64,000 bases of DNA from Actinomadura coerulea (GCF_014208105.1 NZ_JACHMQ010000001.1:5208001-5272000), one strand, 5' to 3'; counted from the first letter of the stretch, positions 7,829 to 16,497 are shown. Notes: generated by a model from the sequence alone, not told the origin. Numbers and translations: made by a program.

Positions 7829-8165
7829 ATGGTGCCGGGCGACCGGTCCACGCCGGCTCACGCCGGCCCGCACCCGGGAGCCCCCGCTGACCACTCCCCG
7901 CAGACCAGCAGACCCCGCCGGAGGCCGCCGGCCCGGCCACGCCGGGCGCCCCGGCCCCGCAGGACGCGACGCCTCCGCGCCGCGTGACGTTCCCCCGCGG
8001 CCCGGTGTCCCTCCTTACCGTGACGAACTCGTCGCCAGCGGCCCGCGGCGCGCCCGCCGGGAACCCCCGCCCGCCGAGCGGCGGCCGAGCGACGGCGACG
8101 CGTTCTGGAACGGCCGCCCGCCGGGCGGGAAGCGCCCCAAGAAGAAGGGCGCGAAGGGGATCGTC
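7829..8165 (+). other. Probable N-terminal part of the CAP-domain gene, split by an apparent +1 frameshift
   Basis: The CAP reading frame remains open upstream of 8166 back to 7809 but contains no ATG, GTG or TTG. From about 7917 onward it reads as a plausible cytoplasmic Pro/Arg-rich tail (for example RDELVASGPRRA and DAFWNGRPPGGKRPKKKG) leading into the transmembrane segment. A second frame from ATG 7829 (MVPGDRSTPAHAGPHPGAPA) has high GC3 until about 7914, then turns into meaningless Arg-rich sequence and stops at 7985. Skipping one base within the CCCC at 7913-7916 joins both parts into one natural-looking N-terminus. A sequencing indel, a mutation, or a CTG start at 7887 (GGGAG 6 bases upstream) would each explain it. 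Confidence 0.5.
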
Positions 8166-8945
8166 GTGGCCGCCACCGCGTCCGCCCTCGCCCTCGGGAC
8201 CGGCGTCGTGATCGACCGGCTCGTCCTGCCCCAGTTCCGGTCGGAGCAGACGTCCGCCTCCGGGACGGAGCGCAGCCCCTCGGTGGAGGTCCCGGCCGGG
8301 CCGCAGAGCGACCCGCTCGCCGCGACCGGCAAAGGCTCGCGTTCCGGCTCGGGTTCCGGCTCGGGAACGGGAGCACGCGGCGGCCGGACCGGAGCCGCTC
8401 CCGCGCCGACGGCCGAGGAGCAGACGCCGCCGCTGAAGGTGATCCACCCGCCGAAGAGCGCGTCGGCCAAGCCCTCGAAGACCACGAGGCCCTCCGGGTC
8501 GGACGCCCCTTCGACGCCGGGCGCGAGCAAGCCCCCGAGCGGCGGCTCCGGTGGTTCCGGCGGCTCGTCCGGCCCCGAGGCGAGCGTGGTGTCGCTGACC
8601 AACGCCGAACGCGCCAAGCACGGCTGCCCGGCGCTGCGCACCGACGCGCGGCTCGTCACCGCGGCCCGCAAGCACTCGGCGGACATGGCGGCCAACAACT
8701 ACTTCGACCACACGTCCCGCAACGGCGACAGCCCGTGGAAGCGGATGGGGGACGCGGGGTACGACAGCCCCGGGGCGGAGAACATCGCCAAGGGCTACCC
8801 GACCGCGTCGGCCGTCGTGAAGGGCTGGATGGACAGCCCCGGCCACCGCGCCAACATCCTGAACTGCGGCCTGCGCGCCATCGGCGTCGGGATGGCCTCG
8901 GGGTCCGGCGGGCCGCTGTGGACGCAGGACTTCGGCTGGAAGTGA
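8166..8945 (+). CDS. Secreted or membrane-anchored CAP (SCP/PR1-like) domain protein
   Basis: 259 residues from GTG 8166. A hydrophobic segment (ATASALALGTGVVIDRLVLP) is followed by a long Ser/Gly/Pro/Lys-rich linker (to about residue 135) and a C-terminal CAP domain. Domain motifs are SLTNAERAKHGCPAL, HSADMAANNYFDHTS, GENIAKGYPT, WMDSPGHRANIL and QDFGWK. The conserved CAP His/Glu residues are present (HSADMA, FDHTS, AENIA, GHR). Two Cys flank the domain. Such proteins are extracellular and of unclear function in actinomycetes. The true start is probably upstream (positive residues KKKG precede the membrane helix), in a region with an apparent frameshift. Confidence 0.85.
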   Translation: MAATASALALGTGVVIDRLVLPQFRSEQTSASGTERSPSVEVPAGPQSDPLAATGKGSRSGSGSGSGTGARGGRTGAAPAPTAEEQTPPLKVIHPPKSASAKPSKTTRPSGSDAPSTPGASKPPSGGSGGSGGSSGPEASVVSLTNAERAKHGCPALRTDARLVTAARKHSADMAANNYFDHTSRNGDSPWKRMGDAGYDSPGAENIAKGYPTASAVVKGWMDSPGHRANILNCGLRAIGVGMASGSGGPLWTQDFGWK

Positions 8946-9052
8946 CCGCCCCCACCCGGCGGGGACACGACCTTCGGCAAATCACCGGCGTCCGGTTCGC
9001 CCCCATGTCATGGTGGGTGTCGCGAAGGTCCAGAGCCCTGAACGAGGAACGG

Positions 9053-9058
9053 TAAGGT
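9053..9058 (+). promoter_or_regulatory. Candidate leaderless -10 box (TAAGGT)
   Basis: TAAGGT lies 7 bases before ATG 9066 and no Shine-Dalgarno sequence is present. No clear -35 box. Confidence 0.45.
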
Positions 9059-9065
9059 CCAACCC

Positions 9066-10265
9066 ATGGGTTATCCGGGCGATCAAGGCAAACCCGGCGA
9101 CTGGCCTCACCGGCAGTCGCCGCACGCGCCGTACGGCCCCGGAGCCGAAGCGCCGCCGTACGGCCCCGACAACGACGAATCCCCTCTCGCGGCGCGCGAC
9201 GAGGGCACCGGCACGCCGCCGGCGTTCGGCAACGGCGGCTTCGGTAGCGGCGGCTTCGGCGATGACAAGTCCGGCCAGGACCAGTTCGGCCAGGACAAAT
9301 CTGGTCAGGACCAGTTCGGCAACGAGGCGTTCGGCGGCGCCCCCTACGGCGGCGGCGCGCCCGGAAGCGAGGCGCCCGGCGAGCGGACCGCGGCCTGGTC
9401 CGACCAGCCGCCCGCGTGGGGCGACGAGTCCGCGGCCGGCGGCGCCTTCGGCCAGAACTCCCCGGGCGAGGGCGGGTTCGGCTCCTACGAGGGCATGCCG
9501 CCCGGGCCGTCCGGCGCGCCCGAGCGCCCCGAGCGCCGCCGCAACCTGCCGCTGATCATCGGAGGCGCCGCGGTCGCCGGGATCCTCCTCATCGGCGGCG
9601 GCGTCGGGCTGTCGTCGATGCTGAAGGGCGACTCCAAGCCGAAGACGGAGCCGACGCAGGCCGTGTCCCAGCAGCCGCAGGCCACGCCGAGCCCCACGCA
9701 GCCCGTCCTGGCTCCGGTGAAGCTGCAGAGCCGCACCACCGACCCCGCGCCGCTGACCCTCAAGGAGGTCTTCGGCAAGGCGTCGTTCAAGACGGGCAAA
9801 CTCAAGTACGTGCGGACGGCCGCCGTCGCGAAGAAGTCCTGCGCCGGCGTCGTCGGCGGCACCACCCTGGCGGCCTCGCTCAAGAAGGGACGCTGCACGC
9901 AGGCGCTCCGGGCCACCTACGCGCTCAGCAACGGCTCCCTCGTCGGCACGGTCGGCGTGTTCAACCTGCAGACCGAGGCCGCCGCCAAGAAGGCCGTCAA
10001 GGCCGCCGCCGCCAAGGACGCGTTCCTGGTGGCGCTGCCCGGCAAGGGCGCCAGCAAGAACGTCGGCAAGGGCGAGGCGCTCGGCACCTCGCAGGCGCGC
10101 GGCCACTACGTCATCATGACCTGGGTGCAGCGGCCGGACGGCAAGAAGATCTCCACCAAGTACCATGCCGCCGTCCGGGTCTTCGGCACCCAGCTGGTCA
10201 AGGGCAGCAACCTGGCATTGGCGCTGCACTACCGGGAGACCGAAGGCAAGCCCCTCCGGAAGTGA
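9066..10265 (+). CDS. Single-pass membrane protein, uncharacterised (tandem paralogue A)
   Basis: 399 residues. The N-terminal ~155 residues are Gly/Pro/Tyr-rich and cytoplasmic (PYGPGAEAPPYGP; repeats of GQDQFGQDKSGQDQFG). A basic stop (PERRRNLP) precedes a transmembrane helix LIIGGAAVAGILLIGGGVGL near 160-180. A Thr/Pro/Gln-rich linker leads to an extracellular domain of about 180 residues beginning LTLKEVFGKASF. That domain contains GRCTQALRATY and GHYVIMTWVQRPDGKK, plus two Cys. The domain is homologous to that of the next gene. I do not recognise it as a named family. Topology (N-in) is inferred from charge. Confidence 0.78.
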   Translation: MGYPGDQGKPGDWPHRQSPHAPYGPGAEAPPYGPDNDESPLAARDEGTGTPPAFGNGGFGSGGFGDDKSGQDQFGQDKSGQDQFGNEAFGGAPYGGGAPGSEAPGERTAAWSDQPPAWGDESAAGGAFGQNSPGEGGFGSYEGMPPGPSGAPERPERRRNLPLIIGGAAVAGILLIGGGVGLSSMLKGDSKPKTEPTQAVSQQPQATPSPTQPVLAPVKLQSRTTDPAPLTLKEVFGKASFKTGKLKYVRTAAVAKKSCAGVVGGTTLAASLKKGRCTQALRATYALSNGSLVGTVGVFNLQTEAAAKKAVKAAAAKDAFLVALPGKGASKNVGKGEALGTSQARGHYVIMTWVQRPDGKKISTKYHAAVRVFGTQLVKGSNLALALHYRETEGKPLRK

Positions 10266-10275
10266 CCCCCATGAC

Positions 10276-10281
10276 TACCCT
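10276..10281 (+). promoter_or_regulatory. Candidate leaderless -10 box (TACCCT)
   Basis: TACCCT lies 8 bases before ATG 10290, within the 24-base gap after paralogue A. It could give the second gene its own leaderless transcript in addition to read-through. Confidence 0.35.
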
Positions 10282-10289
10282 CACTGCTT

Positions 10290-11762
10290 ATGTCTGGACC
10301 TAGAGACGCACGGGAGCCCGGCGAGCCGGCCGGCGAGGCCGCTCCCCTCAAGCTCCCCGCCTTCGGGCTGGAGGCCCCCTGGTGGGCCGCGGAGTCCGCG
10401 GACACCGCTCCGTCGGCCGAGCAGGCGCCCGCGATGCCGGAGATGCTCTCGGCGCCCGTGGTCGAGGACGCCCGGGACGAGGCCGGCGTCTCCGCCCCCC
10501 AGGTCCCCGCCGCTCCCCCGGCCGCCTCGGCACCGCCCGGGACCCTCGTCGCCGGGGCGGGCGTCCCGCGCGTCGACTCCCGCGGCGCCGTCCCCGCCGA
10601 GCCGATCGTCAAGCCGCCGATCTCCCCCGACGAGACCGACCCCGAAGGCTTCCCGCCCGTCCCGCCCGTCCAGGGCGGGTTCCGGGACGCGCGGCCGCGA
10701 GGCGGGGGCGCGGGGGCCGTCACACCAGAGACCGAGGCCACCGTGGACCACCCCGCCGTGACCGACAGCGCGACGGGCACCCCCGCGTCGCTTTCGGCGT
10801 TCGAGAAAGCCAAGGAGGCCGAGGACGCCGCCTCGCTCGCGCCCGTTCTCGTCCCGGACGCCATCCTGCCGCCCGGCGTCGTCCCGCCCACCGGAAGCGG
10901 CCCGTTCCCGCACGCCGACCCGGCCGCGGTGGGCGCGGCGGGCGCCGACCAGGCCCCGGGGAGCACACCGCTCTTCCACACCGACGGCACCGCCCCGGCG
11001 GACGCCCCGCCGCCCGGACACCCGCCGCAGGGCATGCCCGTCACCGGCCGGAGCGCCGGCAAGGGGCGCCCGGTGCTGATCGGCGGCGTCGCCGCGGTCA
11101 TCCTCGCCGCGGTCGGCGCCCTCTTCCTCATCGGCGGAACGGACTCGGACGGCGACCAGGACAAGGGCGGCAAGACCCCGGAGGCCCCCGCCGCGGCGCG
11201 GACCACTCCCGCGGTCACCCCGTCCGCCACGGCCACCGTCCCCGTGGACATCACCAACGAGAAGACCGACACCGCCGACCTGACGTTCCGCGACGTCTTC
11301 CCGACCGAGACCATCCGCTTCGGCGACCGGACCTACCTCCGGGACCGCTGGTCGCTCAACCGGGACGTCACCTACGCCGCCCGCGGCTCCATGCTCGCCG
11401 CCCTGCGCAGGGACCAGTGCCGCAAGATAGTCCGCGCCACCTACATCGACCCGCAGACCAAGCTCGCCGTCACCTCCGGCATCGCGGTGATGCCGACGAA
11501 GGCGGCCGCGATCGCCGTGAGCAAGGCCGGCGACCCCGCCCGCTACGAGTGGTTCCGCGGCATGGCGGGCAAGCGGTCCCCCGACATCGACCAGGCCGGC
11601 GGGTACGCGGCGGCGACCGTCCGCGGCCGCTACGTCGCCTACGCCTACGTCCAGTGGGCGAACGGGAAGAAGGCCAAGCCCGGCGACCCGACGATCAAGA
11701 AGGCGGCGCAGCTGTTCCTCGACTACGACCTGCGCCCGATCGTGGCGCGGTCCCGGGGCTGA
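10290..11762 (+). CDS. Single-pass membrane protein, uncharacterised (tandem paralogue B)
   Basis: 490 residues. A cytoplasmic N-terminal ~250 residues rich in Pro, Ala and Glu precedes a transmembrane helix (VLIGGVAAVILAAVGALFLIGG) and a linker. The C-terminal extracellular domain begins DLTFRDVFPTETIRFG. It matches the previous gene's domain: LAALRRDQCRKIVRATY aligns with LAASLKKGRCTQALRATY, both carry an AAA(I/K)A block, and GRYVAYAYVQWANGKK aligns with GHYVIMTWVQRPDGKK. Only 24 bases separate the genes. It is probably a duplicated pair of surface-exposed proteins of unknown function; a sensor or protein-partner role is speculation. Confidence 0.78.
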   Translation: MSGPRDAREPGEPAGEAAPLKLPAFGLEAPWWAAESADTAPSAEQAPAMPEMLSAPVVEDARDEAGVSAPQVPAAPPAASAPPGTLVAGAGVPRVDSRGAVPAEPIVKPPISPDETDPEGFPPVPPVQGGFRDARPRGGGAGAVTPETEATVDHPAVTDSATGTPASLSAFEKAKEAEDAASLAPVLVPDAILPPGVVPPTGSGPFPHADPAAVGAAGADQAPGSTPLFHTDGTAPADAPPPGHPPQGMPVTGRSAGKGRPVLIGGVAAVILAAVGALFLIGGTDSDGDQDKGGKTPEAPAAARTTPAVTPSATATVPVDITNEKTDTADLTFRDVFPTETIRFGDRTYLRDRWSLNRDVTYAARGSMLAALRRDQCRKIVRATYIDPQTKLAVTSGIAVMPTKAAAIAVSKAGDPARYEWFRGMAGKRSPDIDQAGGYAAATVRGRYVAYAYVQWANGKKAKPGDPTIKKAAQLFLDYDLRPIVARSRG

Positions 11763-11771
11763 GGCGCGGAG

Positions 11772-11793
11772 CCCCGCCCCGGGGACCGCGGGG
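11772..11793. terminator. Hairpin between convergent paralogue B and truA
   Basis: 6-bp stem CCCCGC / GCGGGG enclosing a CCC/GGG inner pairing. It fills the 31-base gap between two convergent stops and is probably used in both directions. Confidence 0.5.
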
Positions 11794-12687
11794 TCAGGCG
11801 CCCGGCCGGGGCGCCGCGCCGCCGGGCGGGGCGGGCTGGTCGGCGGCCGCCGCGGCCGTCGCGTTCAGCGTCCGGACGCGGCGGGTCTCCTGGGCGCGCC
11901 TGGCCAGGCTCTCGGCCTCCGGGTAGCGGATCTCCTCCAGCGACAGGCCGTGCGCGGGCGCCACGTTCACGCCGGAGTCCCGGACGCGAGCCGCGAGCAC
12001 CTGCGCGGGCCACTCGACCTCGCGGCGCCCGTCCCCCACCATTAGCAGCGCGCCGACGAGCGCGCGGACCATCGAGTGGCAGAACGCGTCGGCCTCCACG
12101 GTGGCGAGCGCGAGATGCGGGTCGCGGTCGTCGCGCGCCCACTCGTAGCGCAGCAGCTCGCGGATCGTCGTCGCGCCCTCCCGCCTGCGGCAGTACGCGG
12201 CGAAGTCGTTCTCGCCGACCAGCCTGCGCGCGGCCTCGTTCATGAGGCCGAGGTTCAGTGGACGCGGATGCCACAGCACGTCGTGGCGGCGCAGCGGCTC
12301 CACCCCGAAGGGGTTGTCGCACACCCGGTACACGTAGCGGCGCGACAGCGCGGAGAACCGCGCGTCGAACCCCTCCGGGGCGATCGACACGCGCCACACC
12401 CGCACGTCCGGGGGCAGCAGCCCGGCGAGACGGCGCGGCATCGTCCCGTTGATCGCCGAGTAGGCGGCGACGGGGACGACGAGGTGGGCGACCTGCCCGC
12501 GGGCGTGGACGCCGGCGTCGGTGCGGCCGGCGACGGTGAGCATGGGAGGCGGGTCCAGGCGCAGCATCCGGGCCAGGGCGTCCTCGATGACGCCCTGGAC
12601 GGTCCGCTGGTTCGGCTGCCTCGCCCAGCCCGCGAAGTCCGACCCGTCGTAGGAGATGTCGAGCCGGAGTCGTACCAGTGCGGTCAT
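11794..12687 (-). CDS. truA: tRNA pseudouridine(38-40) synthase
   Basis: Isomerises uridines 38-40 in the tRNA anticodon arm. 297 residues from ATG 12687 (MTALVRLRLDISYDG). Conserved elements are DISYDGSDFAGWARQP, the catalytic motif GRTDAGVHARGQV with Asp57, and RRYVYRV. A TTG eight codons upstream (12711) with a distant GGAGGG is the alternative start. It is last gene of the infA-rpoA-rplQ unit, 212 bases after rplQ, a standard actinobacterial position. Confidence 0.94.
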   Translation of the reverse strand: MTALVRLRLDISYDGSDFAGWARQPNQRTVQGVIEDALARMLRLDPPPMLTVAGRTDAGVHARGQVAHLVVPVAAYSAINGTMPRRLAGLLPPDVRVWRVSIAPEGFDARFSALSRRYVYRVCDNPFGVEPLRRHDVLWHPRPLNLGLMNEAARRLVGENDFAAYCRRREGATTIRELLRYEWARDDRDPHLALATVEADAFCHSMVRALVGALLMVGDGRREVEWPAQVLAARVRDSGVNVAPAHGLSLEEIRYPEAESLARRAQETRRVRTLNATAAAAADQPAPPGGAAPRPGA

Positions 12688-12899
12688 GTCAGCCGAGTCG
12701 TCCTTCTGCAACGTCCGTCCATCCCTCCGGGCACCACCCCGCGTTCGTCGGGCACTCCCCTGACGCGCTCCCCGGTGAACCCTCGCCCTCCTGCCATGAC
12801 CATGCGATCAAGTCTGGCAAAGTTCAGGCCCGCCGTCCCGATGGAAACGGCGGGCCCTCACGAATGTCGAGCAAACGCTCGCCCAGTTCAAGCGGCGGA

Positions 12900-13430
12900 T
12901 TACTCCTTCTCGCCCTTGTCCTTGGCTTCCGCGTCTCCGGCGGCCTCGTCCTTGGCGTCGACGGCGGCCGTGTCGTCGGCCTCGGTCCCGGCCTCGGTCG
13001 CGGTCTCGTCCGTCTCGGCCTCGGTCTCCTCGGCCTTCGGCGCCGGGGCGGCCACGCCGCCGGACGCCGCCAGCTGCTCCTGCACCAGCTCGATCACGGC
13101 CATCGGGGCGTTGTCGCCCTTGCGCGGCCCGATCTTGGTGATGCGGGTGTAGCCGCCGGGACGGTTCTCGAAGCGCGGCGCGATCTCGGTGAAGAGCTCG
13201 TGCAGGACGCCCTTGTCGCGGATCGTCTTGGCGACCAGGCGGCGGTTGTGCAGGTCGCCCTTCTTCGCCTTGGTGATCAGCTTCTCCGCCAGCGGACGCA
13301 CCCGCCGGGCCTTGGCCTCGGTGGTGGTGATGCGGCCGTGCTCGAACAGCGCCGTGGCCAGGTTGGCCAGGATCAGGCGCTGGTGCGCCGCGCTGCCGCC
13401 GAGGCGGGCGCCCTTGGTGGGCTGGGGCAT
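12900..13430 (-). CDS. rplQ: 50S ribosomal protein L17
   Basis: 176 residues. The conserved core (PQPTKGARLGGSAAHQ, ATALFEHGRITTTEAKA, RDKGVLHELF, GGYTRITKIGPRKGD) occupies the first ~120. It is followed by an acidic, Ala/Glu-rich C-terminal extension of about 55 residues (ending EAKDKGEKE), common in actinobacterial L17. I chose ATG 13430 because GAAGGA sits 8 bases upstream; a start six codons earlier is unlikely. It lies directly downstream of rpoA. Confidence 0.96.
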   Translation of the reverse strand: MPQPTKGARLGGSAAHQRLILANLATALFEHGRITTTEAKARRVRPLAEKLITKAKKGDLHNRRLVAKTIRDKGVLHELFTEIAPRFENRPGGYTRITKIGPRKGDNAPMAVIELVQEQLAASGGVAAPAPKAEETEAETDETATEAGTEADDTAAVDAKDEAAGDAEAKDKGEKE

Positions 13431-13525
13431 GTCGTTTCCTTCCTGCACCGGCCGTGTCAGGTACCGGTGTCAGCTGGTTCCGGCCGGCCGGGGACCGCGG
13501 GCCCCCGGCCGCCGGACTCGGGTTC

Positions 13526-14539
13526 CTAGTACTGCTCGGTCTCGGCGTAGCCCTGGTCGTCGTCGCCGTAGTTGTCGGCCGCCGCGCTCGGGTCGAACCC
13601 GGGCGGGGAGTCCTTCAGCGACAGGCCCATGTCGTTGAGCTTCTGCTTGACCTCTTCGATCGACTTGGCGCCGAAGTTGCGGATGTCGAGCAGGTCCTGC
13701 TCGCTGCGGGCGACGAGCTCGCCCACCGAGTGGATGCCCTCGCGCTTCAGGCAGTTGTAGGAGCGGACCGTGAGGTTCAGCTCCTCGATCGGCAGGGCCA
13801 GGTCCGCGGCGAGCGCGGCGTCCGTCGGGGACGGGCCCATGTCGATGCCCTCGGCCTCGACGTTGAGCTCCCGGGCCAGCCCGAACAGCTCGACGAGGGT
13901 CTTGCCGGCGGAGGCGACCGCGTCGCGCGGCAGCATCGCCTGCTTGGTCTCCACGTCCAGGATGAGGCGGTCGAAGTCGGTGCGCTGCTCGACTCGGGTG
14001 GCCTCGACCTTGTAGGTGACCTTGAGCACGGGCGAGTAGATGGAGTCGATCGGGATCCGGCCGATCTCCTGGCCCGGCTGCTTGTTCTGCGCGGCCGAGA
14101 CGTAGCCGCGGCCGCGCTCGACCGTCAGCTCCATCTCCAGCTTGGCCTTGTTGTTCAGCGTGGCGATGTGCAGGTCCGGGTTGTGGACCTCCACGCCCGC
14201 CGGCGGCGCGATGTCGGCCGCGGTCACCTCGCCCGGGCCCTGCTTGCGCAGGTACATGACGACGGGCTCGTCGTGCTCCGAGGAGACGACGAGCTCCTTG
14301 AGGTTCAGGATGATGTCGGTGACGTCCTCCTTCACCCCGGGCACGGTCGAGAACTCGTGCAGGACGCCCTCGATCCGGATGCTGGTGACGGCCGCACCGG
14401 GAATGGAGGAGAGCAGGGTACGGCGAAGCGAGTTGCCGATCGTGTAGCCGAAGCCCGGCTCCAGCGGCTCGATGGTGAACCGCGACCGGTACTCGTCGAC
14501 CTGCTCTTCGGTGAGAGTCGGACGCTGAGCGATGAGCAT
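13526..14539 (-). CDS. rpoA: DNA-directed RNA polymerase alpha subunit
   Basis: 337 residues, normal length. The N-terminal dimerisation domain carries TIEPLEPGFGYTIGNSLRR and PGAAVTSIRIEGVLHEFS. A flexible linker near 230 leads to the C-terminal domain with SYNCLKREGIHSVGELVARS and FGAKSIEEVKQKL, which contacts UP elements and activators. An acidic tail ends QGYAETEQY. GAAAGAAGG lies before ATG 14539. It is embedded between rpsD and rplQ as in the alpha operon. Confidence 0.98.
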   Translation of the reverse strand: MLIAQRPTLTEEQVDEYRSRFTIEPLEPGFGYTIGNSLRRTLLSSIPGAAVTSIRIEGVLHEFSTVPGVKEDVTDIILNLKELVVSSEHDEPVVMYLRKQGPGEVTAADIAPPAGVEVHNPDLHIATLNNKAKLEMELTVERGRGYVSAAQNKQPGQEIGRIPIDSIYSPVLKVTYKVEATRVEQRTDFDRLILDVETKQAMLPRDAVASAGKTLVELFGLARELNVEAEGIDMGPSPTDAALAADLALPIEELNLTVRSYNCLKREGIHSVGELVARSEQDLLDIRNFGAKSIEEVKQKLNDMGLSLKDSPPGFDPSAAADNYGDDDQGYAETEQY

Positions 14540-14642
14540 GGTGGTGCCTTCTTTCCGCGGTGCCCGCTATTTGACTACCGCGTTCTGGATTCTTCCCCGA
14601 TCCGCCGGGACCCCAACAGGGGCCCCGGCGGGCGTTGAGCCC

Positions 14643-15269
14643 CTACTTGGAGTAGAGCTCGACGATCAGCTGCTCCTGGACGGGAGCGTCGATCTGCTGC
14701 CGGACGGGCAGCGAGTGCACGAGGATCCGCATCTTCTCGCCGTCGACCCCGAGCCACGCCGGAACCTGGCGGTCGCCGACCTCGGCCTTGGCGACCTGGA
14801 ACGGCGTCATCTCCAGCGACTTGGGCTTCACGTCGACGATGTCGGCCTCGCCGACCAGGGCCGACGGGATGTTGACCTTCTTGCCGTTGACCCGGATGTG
14901 GCCGTGCCGGATGAGCTGGCGGGCCATGTCGCGGGACTTGGCGAAGCCTGCCCGGTAGACGACGTTGTCGAGCCGGCGCTCCAGCAGCATGAGCAGGTTG
15001 TCACCCGTCTTGCCCTGCTGGCGGGTCGCCTCGACGTAGTAGTTGTGGAACTGCCGCTCCAGCACGCCGTAGATGCGCCGCGCCTTCTGCTTCTCGCGGA
15101 GCTGGAGCAGGTACTCGGTCTCCTTCGGCCGACCGCGACCGTGCTCACCCGGCGGGTAGGGACGGATCTCGATCGGGCACTTCGGGCCCTCGCACTTGCT
15201 GCCCTTGAGGAACAGCTTCATCTTCTCGCGGCGGCAGAGCTTGCAGTCCGCACCGGTGTAACGAGCCAT
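14643..15269 (-). CDS. rpsD: 30S ribosomal protein S4
   Basis: Primary 16S rRNA binder, 208 residues. It starts MARYTGADCKLCRREKMKLF with a Cys-rich N-terminus (Cys9, Cys12 and two more near 26-31) that looks like a zinc-binding C+ form. The S4 RNA-binding domain (RRLDNVVYRAGFAKSRDMAR, GHIRVNGKKVNIPS) follows. In many bacteria S4 represses the alpha operon; whether it does here is not visible. Confidence 0.98.
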   Translation of the reverse strand: MARYTGADCKLCRREKMKLFLKGSKCEGPKCPIEIRPYPPGEHGRGRPKETEYLLQLREKQKARRIYGVLERQFHNYYVEATRQQGKTGDNLLMLLERRLDNVVYRAGFAKSRDMARQLIRHGHIRVNGKKVNIPSALVGEADIVDVKPKSLEMTPFQVAKAEVGDRQVPAWLGVDGEKMRILVHSLPVRQQIDAPVQEQLIVELYSK

Positions 15270-15288
15270 TGTTCTAGATCTCCCCTGC

Positions 15289-15690
15289 TCAGACCCGGCG
15301 ACGCTTCGGCGGGCGGCAGCCGTTGTGCGGAACGGGCGTGACGTCCTGGATCGAGCCCACCTCGAGGCCGGTGGCCTGCAGCGACCGGATGGCGGTCTCG
15401 CGGCCCGAGCCCGGGCCCTTCACGAAGACGTCGACCTTGCGCATGCCGTGCTCCATCGCGCGCCGGGCGGCGGCCTCGGCGGCCTGCTGCGCGGCGAACG
15501 GGGTGGACTTGCGCGAGCCCTTGAACCCGACGTGGCCCGAGGAGGCCCAGGAGATCACGTTGCCGTTGGGGTCGGTGATCGAAACGATCGTGTTGTTGAA
15601 CGTGCTCTTGATGTGGGCGTGCCCGTGAGCGACGTTCTTCTTTTCCTTGCGGCGCACCTTCTTGGCGCCGACACGGCTCTTAGGAGGCAT
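15289..15690 (-). CDS. rpsK: 30S ribosomal protein S11
   Basis: Platform protein, 133 residues. It has VAHGHAHIKSTFNNTIVSI, a GFKGSRKSTPFAAQ block and the conserved tail DVTPVPHNGCRPPKRRRV. It lies 19 bases upstream of rpsD and 48 bases downstream of rpsM. Confidence 0.98.
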   Translation of the reverse strand: MPPKSRVGAKKVRRKEKKNVAHGHAHIKSTFNNTIVSITDPNGNVISWASSGHVGFKGSRKSTPFAAQQAAEAAARRAMEHGMRKVDVFVKGPGSGRETAIRSLQATGLEVGSIQDVTPVPHNGCRPPKRRRV

Positions 15691-15738
15691 GTGCTCTCTC
15701 TACTCTTGAGGTCATCGATCCGGAGGACCGACTCCGGA

Positions 15739-16119
15739 CTACTTCTTGCCGGCCTTCTTCTTGCCGGCCACGGTCTTCTTCTTGCCCTTGCGGGTGCGCG
15801 CGTTGGTCTGCGTGCGCTGACCGTGCACCGGAAGCCCGCGACGGTGCCGGATGCCCTGGTAGCACCCGATCTCGATCTTGCGGCGGATGTCCGCCTGGAC
15901 CTCGCGGCGAAGATCACCCTCGATCTTGTAGTTCGCCTCGATCCAGTCGCGGAGCTTGACCAGCTCGTCATCGCCGAGCTGGTGCACGCGCAGGTCGCCG
16001 CTGATGCCGGTACCCGAGAGGGTCTCCAGCGCCCGCGTCCGGCCGATGCCGAAGATGTAGGTGAGAGCGACCTCGAGGCGCTTGTCGCGCGGGAGGTCGA
16101 CGCCGAGGAGGCGTGCCAT
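15739..16119 (-). CDS. rpsM: 30S ribosomal protein S13
   Basis: Head protein contacting the P-site tRNA and 50S bridges, 126 residues. MARLLGVDLPRDKRLEVALT, IFGIGRTRA and GIRHRRGLPVHGQRTQTNAR are diagnostic. A Lys-rich tail (GKKKTVAGKKKAGKK) closes it. It is separated from rpmJ by an unusually long 198-base gap that contains dyads and a repeated CGTACGGCC (16258, 16273) but no gene. Confidence 0.98.
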   Translation of the reverse strand: MARLLGVDLPRDKRLEVALTYIFGIGRTRALETLSGTGISGDLRVHQLGDDELVKLRDWIEANYKIEGDLRREVQADIRRKIEIGCYQGIRHRRGLPVHGQRTQTNARTRKGKKKTVAGKKKAGKK

Positions 16120-16317
16120 AGTGGGCAGTTCCCTTCATTCGTCCGGAGGTATGGACGCACCGCCTCCGCGTACACCCTGCCCGGGTGGCGGCCCCGGCCT
16201 CCGGAGGTCCGGGGGTGCCCCTCCACACGACACTGCCGTACGGCCGGATCCCGGAGTTCCCGGACCCGGCGCGTACGGCCGTGTGAAGGCTGCGGTGCGC
16301 TTGCTGGGTTGTGAGCG

Positions 16318-16431
16318 TCAGCCCTGACGCTGCTTGTGGCGCGGGTCGGAGCAGATGACCATGACCCGGCCGTGCCGGCGGATGACGCGGCACTTGTTGC
16401 AGATCTTCTTGACGCTCGGCTTGACCTTCAC
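16318..16431 (-). CDS. rpmJ: 50S ribosomal protein L36 (zinc-binding form)
   Basis: 37-residue protein starting MKVKPSVKKICNKCRVI and ending PRHKQRQG. Cys11, Cys14, Cys27 and His32 form the zinc ribbon of the C+ type. The start is GTG at 16431 with AGGAG six bases upstream. It lies between infA and rpsM, the usual place. Confidence 0.96.
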   Translation of the reverse strand: MKVKPSVKKICNKCRVIRRHGRVMVICSDPRHKQRQG

Positions 16432-16497
16432 TGGGTCTCCTAGAGATAAGGGTCACCCCCGCGCCGCCACGCACGGGGAAGGCAACCCCAGTGGGAT

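Noticed and set aside
7434..7851. Small minus-strand frames upstream of rplM.
   Set aside because: They cover the rplM leader and promoter, lack ribosome sites and have no protein-like composition.
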